Assembly (NCBI RefSeq): GCF_004522175.1
Contig: NZ_SDEB01000025.1
Span: 1-56,145, forward strand
Direction of reading: 5' to 3'
Source: Paracoccus ravus
GTDB lineage: Bacteria > Pseudomonadota > Alphaproteobacteria > Rhodobacterales > Rhodobacteraceae
Length of the DNA: 56,145 nucleotides
Shown: piece by piece, positions 8,947 through 16,081 of the stretch
How the letters are laid out: each line of letters starts with the position of its first letter
Position numbering within the stretch: the stretch's first letter is position 1
Position numbers and translations under genes: made by a program
The notes under the pieces: generated by a model
What the model saw: the letters and a program-made list of their open reading frames with translations, nothing else
Databases searched by the model: none
Told to the model about the DNA's origin: nothing

Positions 8947-9926
8947 CAGATACGAATACCGCCCCAACCTCGGCCGCCGCCAAGCAGCGCCTCCGCAGCA
9001 TGATGAGCGTGGTCGGCATGTTGCCGGTGCTGATCCTGCTGGCCATCGTCTTCGAGATGATGAGCGGGCGCTTCATGAGCGTGAACAATATCTCGAACGT
9101 GATGCAGCAGGCCTCGATCAATATCGTTCTGGCCTCGGGCATGACCTTCGTCATCCTGACCGGGGGGATTGACCTGTCGGTCGGCTCGATCCTAGCGACC
9201 TCGGCCATGGTCGCGGTGATCGTCTCGCTGCTTCCCGGAATCGGCTGGCTCGGCGTTCCTGCCGCGATGGGCGTGGGCCTGGCCTGCGGCCTCGCCAATG
9301 GCATCCTGATCTCGGCATTGCGATTGCCACCCTTTATCGTGACGCTGGGCTCATTGACCGCGGTGCGGGGGATTGCACGACTTCTCGGCAATGACACGAC
9401 GGTGTTCAATGCGGATCTGCCCTTTGACGTGATCGGAAATGGCAGCCTGTTCGGGATCCCCTGGCTCGCGATCATCGCCGTGGCCGTGGTGCTCTTGTCC
9501 TGGTTCATCCTCAAACGCACCGTGCTGGGCACCTGGATCTACGCCACCGGCGGCAACCCCGAGGCGGCGCGCCTGACCGGGATCAAGGTCCCGCTGGTGC
9601 TGCTCTTCGTCTATGGCGTCTCGGGGCTTTTCGCCGGGCTGGGTGGGGCCATGGCGGCTGCCCGGCTTTACGCCGCGAACGGGCTGCAACTGGGCCAAGC
9701 CTATGAGCTTGACGCGATCGCCGCGGTGATCCTTGGCGGCACGAGCTTTGTCGGCGGCGTCGGCTCGATCTGGGGCACACTGATCGGCGCGCTGATCATC
9801 GCCGTCCTGTCGAACGGGCTGATCCTGATCGGCGTGTCGGATATCTGGCAATATATCGTCAAGGGCCTCGTCATCATCGCCGCCGTGGCGCTGGATCGCT
9901 ACCGCCAGACCGGCGCGCGCACCTGA
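8943..9926 (+). CDS. Sugar ABC transporter permease (RbsC class)
   Basis: A 327-residue inner-membrane protein with 8-10 hydrophobic helices. It carries the BPD_transp_2 hallmarks [19 protein letters not shown] near residue 75 and [19 protein letters not shown] near residue 265. The ATG lies inside the ATPase stop region (4-bp overlap). It forms a homodimeric channel with the tandem ATPase before it and the binding protein after it. Spacing and order (ATPase-permease-binding protein) are those of ribose/xylose-type importers. Confidence 0.96.
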   Translation: MTDTNTAPTSAAAKQRLRSMMSVVGMLPVLILLAIVFEMMSGRFMSVNNISNVMQQASINIVLASGMTFVILTGGIDLSVGSILATSAMVAVIVSLLPGIGWLGVPAAMGVGLACGLANGILISALRLPPFIVTLGSLTAVRGIARLLGNDTTVFNADLPFDVIGNGSLFGIPWLAIIAVAVVLLSWFILKRTVLGTWIYATGGNPEAARLTGIKVPLVLLFVYGVSGLFAGLGGAMAAARLYAANGLQLGQAYELDAIAAVILGGTSFVGGVGSIWGTLIGALIIAVLSNGLILIGVSDIWQYIVKGLVIIAAVALDRYRQTGART

Positions 9927-9964
9927 TCGAATTTCCAACAACGCATATAATGGGAGGGAACCTC

Positions 9965-10903
9965 ATGCGTTTCGCGAAAACCCTGGCTTCGGCCATCGCG
10001 CTGGCTGCTGTCTCGGCAGTGCCTGTCGCGGCAAAAGAACTCAACAGCATCGGCATTTCGGTCGGTCTCTTGGGCAACCCCTTCTTCGTCGCCACCATCA
10101 AGGGCATCGAGGACGCGGCCAAGAAAATCAATCCCGACGTCAAGGTCACCTCGGTTTCGGCCGATTACGACCTGAACAAGCAGGTCGGCCAGATCGACAG
10201 CTTCATCGCCGCGGGCGTTGATATCATCATGCTGAACGCGGTCGATGCCGCCGCCATCGCACCCGCGGTCAAGCGTGCGCGGGACGCGGGCGTCGTCGTC
10301 GCGGCCTTTGACGTCTCGGCCCCCGGCGCGGATGTCACGGTCATGACCAACAACGTCCAGGCCGGCGAAAAGGCCTGCGCCTATATCGCCGAACATCTGG
10401 GCGGCAAGGGAGACGTGGTCATCGTGAATGGCCCGGCCTCGTCCTCGATCCTCGACCGGGTCAAGGGCTGCAAGGACGAGTTCGCCAAGCATCCCGAGAT
10501 CAAGATCCTGTCGGACGACCAGAACGCCCAGGGCTCGCGCGATGGAGGCATGAATGTCGGCCAGACCCTGTTGACCCGCTTTGACAAGATCGACGGCGTC
10601 TTCGCGATCAACGATCCGACCGGGATCGGCTTTGCGCTTGCCGCCAAGCAGGCGAACCGCAGCGAATTCATCATTACCGCGGTCGATGGCGCGCCGGATA
10701 TCGAGGGCGAACTGAAATCGGGCGACGGGCTGATCAAGGCCTCGGCCTCGCAGGATCCCTATACCATGGCGGGCCAGGCGCTCGACCTTGGCTACAAGGT
10801 GCTGCAGGGCGAAAAGCCCGCCGAAGACACCGTCCTGCTCGAGCCCGAGCTGATCACCAAGGACAACATCGAAGGCTATCAGGGCTGGACCGCCGCCCGC
10901 TAA
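9965..10903 (+). CDS. Periplasmic sugar-binding protein of the CUT2 ABC importer
   Basis: A 312-residue type I periplasmic binding protein (RbsB fold). The Sec signal peptide MRFAKTLASAIALAAVSAVP.. is cut after about VAAK. The mature protein starts with the usual first strand (IGISVGLLGNPFFVATIKGIEDAA) and contains IDSFIAAGVDIIMLNAVDAAAI and GVFAINDPTGIGFALAAKQ. Start ATG 9965 is preceded by a strong GGGAGGGA; an in-frame GTG/TTG-type start further up would overlap that SD. It is followed by a stable hairpin (10911-10938), a common way to raise binding-protein mRNA over the other operon genes. Confidence 0.95.
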   Translation: MRFAKTLASAIALAAVSAVPVAAKELNSIGISVGLLGNPFFVATIKGIEDAAKKINPDVKVTSVSADYDLNKQVGQIDSFIAAGVDIIMLNAVDAAAIAPAVKRARDAGVVVAAFDVSAPGADVTVMTNNVQAGEKACAYIAEHLGGKGDVVIVNGPASSSILDRVKGCKDEFAKHPEIKILSDDQNAQGSRDGGMNVGQTLLTRFDKIDGVFAINDPTGIGFALAAKQANRSEFIITAVDGAPDIEGELKSGDGLIKASASQDPYTMAGQALDLGYKVLQGEKPAEDTVLLEPELITKDNIEGYQGWTAAR

Positions 10904-10910
10904 GGCCCCT

Positions 10911-10938
10911 GGGCCGCGCGACTGACCCCGCGCGGCCC
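10911..10938 (+). terminator. Intercistronic stem-loop after the binding-protein gene
   Basis: GGGCCGCGCG (10911-10920) pairs perfectly with CGCGCGGCCC (10929-10938) over an 8-base loop. There is no T-run, and the operon continues 28 bp later, so it is better read as an mRNA-stabilising or attenuating hairpin than as a full terminator. Confidence 0.7.
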
Positions 10939-10965
10939 GTTCCGTTATCTGCAAGGCACTTCCCC

Positions 10966-11661
10966 ATGACTGACCAATCCCTCCGCAATGCCGTTTTGCA
11001 GGCCAATCTGGACACGGTCCGGTACGGGCTGGTGCTCTCGACCTTCGGCAATGCCAGCGGCATCGACCGCGATGCGGGGCGCATCCTGATCAAGCCGAGC
11101 GGCGTGCCTTACGACAGCCTGACCGCCGAAGACATGGTGCCCTGCGGCCTAGACGGGCGGGCGCTGGACAATCGGCTGCGGCCTTCGTCGGATCTTGCGA
11201 CCCATGCCGCGCTTTATCGCGCGTTCGGAGGCATCGGCGCGGTCATTCATACCCATTCGACCTATGCCACGATCATGGCGCAGGCCCGCCGCCCGATCCC
11301 GGCCTTGGGCACGACCCATGCCGATTACTTTTACGGCACGATCCCGGTCACCCGCGACCTGACCCCCGAAGAGATCGCCGAAGATTACGTCCTGAAGACC
11401 GGCGAGGTCATTGTCGAGACCTTCGCGGGCACCGATCCCTTGAGCATTCCCGCCGTGCTGGTCGCGGGCCATGGCCCCTTTGTCTGGGGCCGCACGCCCG
11501 ACGAGGCGGTGCATAATGCGGTCATCCTCGAAGAAGTCGCACGCATGGCCTGGCATGTCATGGCGCTGAATCCCGATCCGCAACCGATCTCGCAGGCGCT
11601 GCTGGACCGCCACTATCTGCGCAAGCATGGCGCGCAGGCGACCTACGGGCAGGGGAACTGA
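10966..11661 (+). CDS. araD: L-ribulose-5-phosphate 4-epimerase (class II aldolase family)
   Basis: A 231-residue protein, exactly the length of E. coli AraD. Visible landmarks are TFGNASGIDR, IKPSGVPY and LRPSSDLATHAALYRAF. The zinc-site HTH occurs in IGAVIHTHSTYATI, followed by GTTHADYFYG, AGHGPFVWG and a C-terminal LLDRHYLRKHGAQATYGQ block that matches AraD well. It interconverts L-ribulose-5-P and D-xylulose-5-P, feeding the pentose phosphate pathway. An UlaF/SgbE-type 4-epimerase is the nearest alternative. It is followed by the kinase gene after 2 bp. Confidence 0.9.
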   Translation: MTDQSLRNAVLQANLDTVRYGLVLSTFGNASGIDRDAGRILIKPSGVPYDSLTAEDMVPCGLDGRALDNRLRPSSDLATHAALYRAFGGIGAVIHTHSTYATIMAQARRPIPALGTTHADYFYGTIPVTRDLTPEEIAEDYVLKTGEVIVETFAGTDPLSIPAVLVAGHGPFVWGRTPDEAVHNAVILEEVARMAWHVMALNPDPQPISQALLDRHYLRKHGAQATYGQGN

Positions 11662-11663
11662 AC

Positions 11664-13244
11664 ATGATCGTCGCCGGTGTCGATTTCGGCACGCTCAGCG
11701 TGCGCGTGACCCTGATGGAAACCGAGACCGGCGCGACGCTGGCCGGCGCGACCGCGGGCTATCCGCTCAAGCGCAGCGCCGCCGATCCGCATCTGGGCGG
11801 GCAGGCCCATGCCGATCACATGGAGGGCCTTGCCCGCGCCATGCGCGAGGCGGTGGCCAAGGCCGGGATTCGTGGCGATCAGGTCGCGGCCCTGGCCTGC
11901 GACACCACCGGCTCCAGCGTGGTCATGGTGGACAAGGACCTGCAGCCGCTCGCAGATTACTACCTTTGGTGCGACCATCGCGCCCATCGAGAGGCCGCCG
12001 AGATCACCGCGCTGGGCCGCGCCGAGGGGCTCGAGGCGCTCGACTGGTGCGGCGGGACCTATTCGCATGAATGGGGCTATGCCAAGGTTCTGCATTTCCT
12101 GCGCAGCAACCCGGAATTGCGAGGCCGCTTCGCCACCGCGCTTGAGCATTGCGACATGGTCGCAGCGACGCTGTGCGGGATCACCGAACCTGAGGCCCTG
12201 CCGCGCAGCATCTGCGCTGCCGGTCATAAATGGATGTATGGCGCCCGCTGGGGCGGCTTGCCGCCGCAGGATTTTCTGAGCCGGGTCGATCCGCTGTTCG
12301 ACGGGATCAATGAAAAGCTCGCCGGGCGCTTCGTCACCTCGGACGCGATCGCAGGGTATCTTTCGCCGGAATGGGCCGAGAAACTGGGCCTGAAAGCGGG
12401 CATTCCGGTCCCGGTCGGGGCCTTCGATGCGCATTGGGACGCAATCGGGGCAGGCGCGCGGCCGGGCGATATCGTCAACGTCGTCGGGACCTCGACCTGC
12501 ATCATCGCCATGGGGCCGGCGGAATTCCCGCCTGTTCCGGGACTTTGCGGCGTCGTGCCGGGCAGCGTTTTGCCGGGTTGGGCAGGGATCGAGGCCGGGC
12601 AATCCGCCACCGGCGACGTCTTCGAGGCCATCGCGAAACGCGCGGGCAGCGATGTCGCGACGCTTTGTGCGGGGCTTGAAACCATGCCGCCGGGCGGCAG
12701 CGGGTTGATGCGGATCAATTGGGACAATGGCGACCGGACGGTTCTGGTGCGCTCGGATCTGGGTGCGGTGACGCTGGGCTGGGACCTGAACCATAGCGCG
12801 GCCGACGAGATGCATGCGGCCATCGAGGGCATGGCCATGCATGTCCGCATCATCACCGAACGCATCGAAAGCGGCGGCGCGCCGACCGCGCGCATCGTCA
12901 ATGCCGGGGGCATTCCACAAAAGAACGATGTCCTGAACCAGGTCTATGCCGATGTGTTGAACCGCGAGGTGCATGTGCCCGCGGTCTCGCCCGTGGGAAC
13001 GGGGGCTTGCATCTTTGCCGCCGTCGCCGCCGGGGCTTTCGAAAGCTTCGATGCCGCCCAGAAGGTGCTTTGCCCTCCGAGCCGGGTCTTTGTCCCGCGA
13101 CCCGAGACGCGGGCAGCTTATGACACGCTCTTCGCGCTTTTCCGCGCGCTTTATTTCGGATTTGGCGAGGGCAGGCCGGTCGATCTGGCGGCGGTTCTGC
13201 CGCAGCTTCGCGCCAATCGGCTGGCCAAGGCGGGCCGCGGCTAG
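11664..13244 (+). CDS. araB: Ribulokinase (FGGY family)
   Basis: A 526-residue FGGY carbohydrate kinase, slightly shorter than the E. coli enzyme. Motifs typical of ribulokinases are LACDTTGSSVVMVD, LWCDHRAHREAAEI, GGTYSHEWGYAKVLHFLR, GAFDAHWDAIGAGARPG, VGTSTCIIAMG and VNAGGIPQKNDVLNQVYADV. It would phosphorylate L- or D-ribulose (or a ribitol-like polyol) made from the imported sugar; araD follows in the pathway. No L-arabinose isomerase (araA) lies in this operon, so the transported substrate may itself be a ketose or polyol, or the isomerase is elsewhere. The start ATG is 2 bp after the araD stop. Confidence 0.9.
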   Translation: MIVAGVDFGTLSVRVTLMETETGATLAGATAGYPLKRSAADPHLGGQAHADHMEGLARAMREAVAKAGIRGDQVAALACDTTGSSVVMVDKDLQPLADYYLWCDHRAHREAAEITALGRAEGLEALDWCGGTYSHEWGYAKVLHFLRSNPELRGRFATALEHCDMVAATLCGITEPEALPRSICAAGHKWMYGARWGGLPPQDFLSRVDPLFDGINEKLAGRFVTSDAIAGYLSPEWAEKLGLKAGIPVPVGAFDAHWDAIGAGARPGDIVNVVGTSTCIIAMGPAEFPPVPGLCGVVPGSVLPGWAGIEAGQSATGDVFEAIAKRAGSDVATLCAGLETMPPGGSGLMRINWDNGDRTVLVRSDLGAVTLGWDLNHSAADEMHAAIEGMAMHVRIITERIESGGAPTARIVNAGGIPQKNDVLNQVYADVLNREVHVPAVSPVGTGACIFAAVAAGAFESFDAAQKVLCPPSRVFVPRPETRAAYDTLFALFRALYFGFGEGRPVDLAAVLPQLRANRLAKAGRG

Positions 13245-13299
13245 AAATTTTTTCTCTGCTGCGGGATGAGAAACCGCGCGGGCTTCGTATATCTCGGAC

Positions 13300-13833
13300 A
13301 TGCATACGAAGCCCGATCCGATTTCCGACCAGCTTCCGGCGCTGCGGCGCTATGCGCTGGCTTTGTCGCGCGACCATGCCGAGGCCGACGACCTCGTGCA
13401 GGAGGCCTTGCTGCGCGGCCATGAGAAGCGGCGCGGCTTTCGGCCGGGCGGCAACCTTCGGGCTTGGCTCTTTGCCATTTTGCGCAACACCTTTCTGGAC
13501 CGCCTGCGCAGCCGCAAGGCCGAGCGCCGGCGTGAACAGGAATTCGCGGCCGCCCTCCCCGAGGCGATGGACGCCCCGCAGGATGCGGCGGTCCGCCTCG
13601 CGCAGCTGCAGCGTGCATTTTCGGACCTGCCGGACGACCAGCGCGAGGCGCTGTACCTCGTGGCGGTGGACGGGCTGAGCTATGCCGAGGCCGCCGAACT
13701 TGCGGGCGTGCCCTTGGGGACGCTGATGTCGCGGGTGTCGCGCGCCCGCGCCCGCCTGCGCGATTTCGAAGAGGGCAGGGCCCATCCCCCGGCCCTGAAA
13801 CTGGTGGGAGGACGCGATGCATCCCGCAAGTGA
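13300..13833 (+). CDS. ECF-type RNA polymerase sigma factor
   Basis: A 177-residue sigma factor with only regions 2 and 4. Region 2 has RRYALALSRDHAEADDLVQEALLRGHEKR and LRAWLFAILRNTFLDRLRSR. Region 4 (about 105-160) has AFSDLPDDQREALYLVAVDGLSYAEAAELAGVPLGTLMSRVSRARARL. The downstream anti-sigma gene overlaps it by 17 bp, the usual coupling. The 55-bp upstream gap is short; I see GAGAAAC and CGTAT elements at unconvincing spacing, so autoregulation is possible but not shown. Stress signal unknown. Confidence 0.94.
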   Translation: MHTKPDPISDQLPALRRYALALSRDHAEADDLVQEALLRGHEKRRGFRPGGNLRAWLFAILRNTFLDRLRSRKAERRREQEFAAALPEAMDAPQDAAVRLAQLQRAFSDLPDDQREALYLVAVDGLSYAEAAELAGVPLGTLMSRVSRARARLRDFEEGRAHPPALKLVGGRDASRK

Positions 13834-14590
13834 CGGCGTATCGGAGTTCGATCTGAACGCCTATGTCGACGATCAGCTTGACGAATGGCAGCGCCTGAAT
13901 GTCGAGGAATTCCTGGCCCGCCACCCGAACGAGGCGGCGCGCGTGATGCAAGATATCCGGATCCGGCGCGAATTGCGGCTGGCGCTGGCCACGGGCTCTG
14001 CACCAAGCGGCAGGCAGCGGGCTCTGGCGGCGCGGTTCGACCGGGCCGTGCGGCGCGACCAGCGCCTGCGCCGCATGGTCCGGATCGTTCCCGTGATCGT
14101 GCTGCTGGCGACGGGCTGGCTGGCACATGAAGGTTTTGGCCCGCTTTCGGTCGGTCGGGTCGTCGCGGCCCAGCAACCTGCGCCAGTGGTCGCCGCGGCG
14201 CTTGCGGCGCGCGAAGCCAGCCTGATCCGGCTGCCGATGCGGTCGCAGCCCCAGACGCCGGATCTGGATCCGGCCGAACTGCGGGCCGCGACCGGGATCC
14301 TGCTGCCCGCCTTTGACCGGGACTGGCAGATGCGCGACGCACAGATCTTTCCCTCGCCCCAGGGGCCGGGCGTCGAGATCGTCTTTGATGCGGGCGATCT
14401 GGGCCGGGTGACGCATTTCGCGGTGCGGACCGGCGGTTTCGACGTCACCCTGCCACATCTGGAAGAACATCGCGGCCAGAATGTCGCCTGGTTTCAATTG
14501 GGCGAGACGGCACATGTGCTGATCGCCGAAAGCGGCCCTCCGGCCGAACTCCTGAAGACAGCGGAAAGCCTGTCATCGACCCTTTACTGA
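13817..14590 (+). CDS. Membrane anti-sigma factor (RsiW-like, without zinc motif)
   Basis: A 257-residue protein with a cytoplasmic N-terminus (DLNAYVDDQLDEWQRLNVEEFLARHP) that resembles anti-sigma domains. One transmembrane segment lies at about 93-108 (RIVPVIVLLATGWLAH), and a periplasmic domain follows (VEIVFDAGDLGRVTHFAVRTGG). The HxxxCxxC zinc motif of classic ZAS anti-sigmas is absent, as in many alphaproteobacterial members. Start ATG 13817 overlaps the sigma gene by 17 bp. It presumably holds the ECF sigma at the membrane until an envelope signal triggers release. Confidence 0.85.
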   Translation: MHPASDGVSEFDLNAYVDDQLDEWQRLNVEEFLARHPNEAARVMQDIRIRRELRLALATGSAPSGRQRALAARFDRAVRRDQRLRRMVRIVPVIVLLATGWLAHEGFGPLSVGRVVAAQQPAPVVAAALAAREASLIRLPMRSQPQTPDLDPAELRAATGILLPAFDRDWQMRDAQIFPSPQGPGVEIVFDAGDLGRVTHFAVRTGGFDVTLPHLEEHRGQNVAWFQLGETAHVLIAESGPPAELLKTAESLSSTLY

Positions 14591-14609
14591 TCAACAGCGG
14601 AGAACGGGA

Positions 14610-15326
14610 ATGGATCATATCACCCGCGGGCGCAGTGCCGGTTTCGGCCAGTCTGCTGCCATCTATGACGAGGGGCTGCGCGCCCATATGCTGCGCATCT
14701 ACAATTACATGGGTCTTGGCCTGGCGCTGACCGGGATCGTTGCGATGCTGGTGGCGTCGGTCCCGGCCATCTATGTCCCGATCTTCAGCACGCCGCTGAA
14801 ATGGGTCGTGATGCTCGCGCCGCTCGCCTTCATCATGTTCCTGTCCTTCCGGATCGAACGCGTCTCGGGGGCGACGGCACAGACGCTGTTCTGGGCGTTC
14901 TGCGGCGTGATGGGGCTGTCCTTGGCCTCGATCTTTCTGGTCTATACCGGAGCCTCGATCGCGCGTGCCTTTTTCGGCGCGGCGGCCATGTTCACGGCCA
15001 TGAGCCTTTACGGCTACACCACGAAGCGTGACCTGAGCCAGTTCGGCAGCTTCCTGATGATGGGCTTGATCGGTGTCGTGATCGCCAGCATTCTCAACAT
15101 TTTCCTCGGCTCTTCGGCGCTGCAATTCGCTATCTCGATCATCGGCATCATCGTCTTTGTCGGCCTGACCGCATGGGATACCCAGTCGATCAAGCTGCAA
15201 TATGCCGAGCATCACGACGGCGAGACCCGCCAGAAGCTGGCCGTCATGGGCGCATTGTCGCTTTATCTGAACTTCATCAACATCTTCCAGCTTCTGCTGA
15301 GCCTGACCGGCCAGCAGGAGGAATAA
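14610..15326 (+). CDS. Bax inhibitor-1 / YccA family membrane protein
   Basis: A 238-residue integral membrane protein with seven hydrophobic segments. Family landmarks are the N-terminal AAIYDEGLRAHMLRIYNYMG, GASIARAFFGAAAMFTAMSLYGYTTKRDLS, the conserved end VGLTAWDTQSIK and the tail LNFINIFQLLLSLTG. Bacterial members are proton-sensitive calcium-leak channels or partners of FtsH; no local partner is visible. It starts 19 bp after the anti-sigma stop with AGCGGAGAA upstream, so it may be a member of the sigma operon and possibly part of its regulon. Confidence 0.93.
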   Translation: MDHITRGRSAGFGQSAAIYDEGLRAHMLRIYNYMGLGLALTGIVAMLVASVPAIYVPIFSTPLKWVVMLAPLAFIMFLSFRIERVSGATAQTLFWAFCGVMGLSLASIFLVYTGASIARAFFGAAAMFTAMSLYGYTTKRDLSQFGSFLMMGLIGVVIASILNIFLGSSALQFAISIIGIIVFVGLTAWDTQSIKLQYAEHHDGETRQKLAVMGALSLYLNFINIFQLLLSLTGQQEE

Positions 15327-15348
15327 CCCGCCAGAAGGAAAACGAGGC

Positions 15349-15897
15349 ATGGATTACAATGACAGGCAGGCCATCGAGGGTCTGTTCGACAAGCTTGCGC
15401 AGGTCGAGCGCCAAAGCGCGCAGCGCGATGCCGAAGCCGAACAGTTCATCTCGGGGCAGATCATGCGTCAGCCGGGCGCGCCCTATTTCATGGCCCAAAC
15501 CGTGATCGTGCAGGAACAGGCCCTGAACGCGGCGCAGGCGCGGCTCGAAGAACTGGAATATCAGCTGCAATCCGCCCGTCAGGGCGCAGGGCAGGGGGGC
15601 TTTCTGTCGCGCATGTTCGGTGGCGCCGCCGCCCCCGCGCCGCGTCCGGCACCCCGTCCGCAGGGCTATGGGCAGGGCTCCATGCCGATGGCCCCGCATC
15701 ACGGGCACGGCCAAGGTGGCGGCGGATTCCTGGCCGGCGCGGCCCAGACCGCGATGGGCGTCGCGGGCGGCATGATGCTGGGCAATGCCGTGATGGGCAT
15801 GTTTGCCGGTGAGGCCGAAGCCGCCCCCGCCCCGGAGGAGGAAGAGGAAGATGCCGGTGCCTTCGAGGATGCCGGCGGCTGGGACGAAGAAATCTGA
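15349..15897 (+). CDS. DUF2076 family periplasmic ligand-binding-like protein
   Basis: A 182-residue protein of the DUF2076 family. It has an N-terminal helical part (MDYNDRQAIEGLFDKLAQVE, GAPYFMAQTVIVQEQALNAA), a Pro/Gly/His-rich middle, a glycine-rich hydrophobic stretch (GFLAGAAQTAMGVAGGMMLGNAVMGMF) and an acidic C-terminus. The family is widespread in Proteobacteria and uncharacterised. It is 22 bp downstream of the BI-1 gene and ends just before a strong terminator, so it closes this operon. Confidence 0.88.
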   Translation: MDYNDRQAIEGLFDKLAQVERQSAQRDAEAEQFISGQIMRQPGAPYFMAQTVIVQEQALNAAQARLEELEYQLQSARQGAGQGGFLSRMFGGAAAPAPRPAPRPQGYGQGSMPMAPHHGHGQGGGGFLAGAAQTAMGVAGGMMLGNAVMGMFAGEAEAAPAPEEEEEDAGAFEDAGGWDEEI

Positions 15898-15902
15898 TAC
15901 AG

Positions 15903-15931
15903 GACGCCGCCCTTTGAGGCGGCGTCTTTTT
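15903..15931 (+). terminator. Rho-independent terminator
   Basis: GACGCCGCC (15903-15911), a 6-base loop, then GGCGGCGTC (15918-15926) and TTTTT. It lies 6 bp after the DUF2076 stop. This is the clearest intrinsic terminator in the window and separates the sigma operon from the hydrolase cassette. Confidence 0.95.
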
Positions 15932-16021
15932 AGCAGAATGCGCTGCATCTTACGGGCCGGAAGATGATTTTCTCGGGCGTGACTGGCTAGGGTCGGACAG
16001 CGGAACGCGCCGCAGAATCAA

Positions 16022-16049
16022 TTGCAATTCTTTCGAAATTTGATAATAT
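16022..16049 (+). promoter_or_regulatory. Candidate AT-rich promoter of the hydrolase cassette
   Basis: TTGCAA (16022-16027) lies 16 bp before TAATAT (16044-16049) inside a stretch from about 16015 to 16082 that is far richer in A/T than its surroundings. The first cassette gene starts 33 bp downstream, without a strong Shine-Dalgarno sequence. AT-rich promoters of this kind often mark acquired, silenced or tightly regulated genes. Seen: the hexamers and base composition; the function is inferred. Confidence 0.45.
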
Positions 16050-16081
16050 TTTGGTGTTTTATTTCGTATTCTGGTGCGTAA

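Noticed and set aside
13262..13299. ECF-type autoregulated promoter (GAGAAAC and CGTAT)
   Set aside because: The spacing between the elements is far shorter than the usual 16-17 bp.
15593..15730. Gly/Pro/His-rich codon repeats in the DUF2076 gene as a possible tandem repeat or CRISPR-like array
   Set aside because: No regular repeat unit or spacers; it is the normal low-complexity linker of the family.
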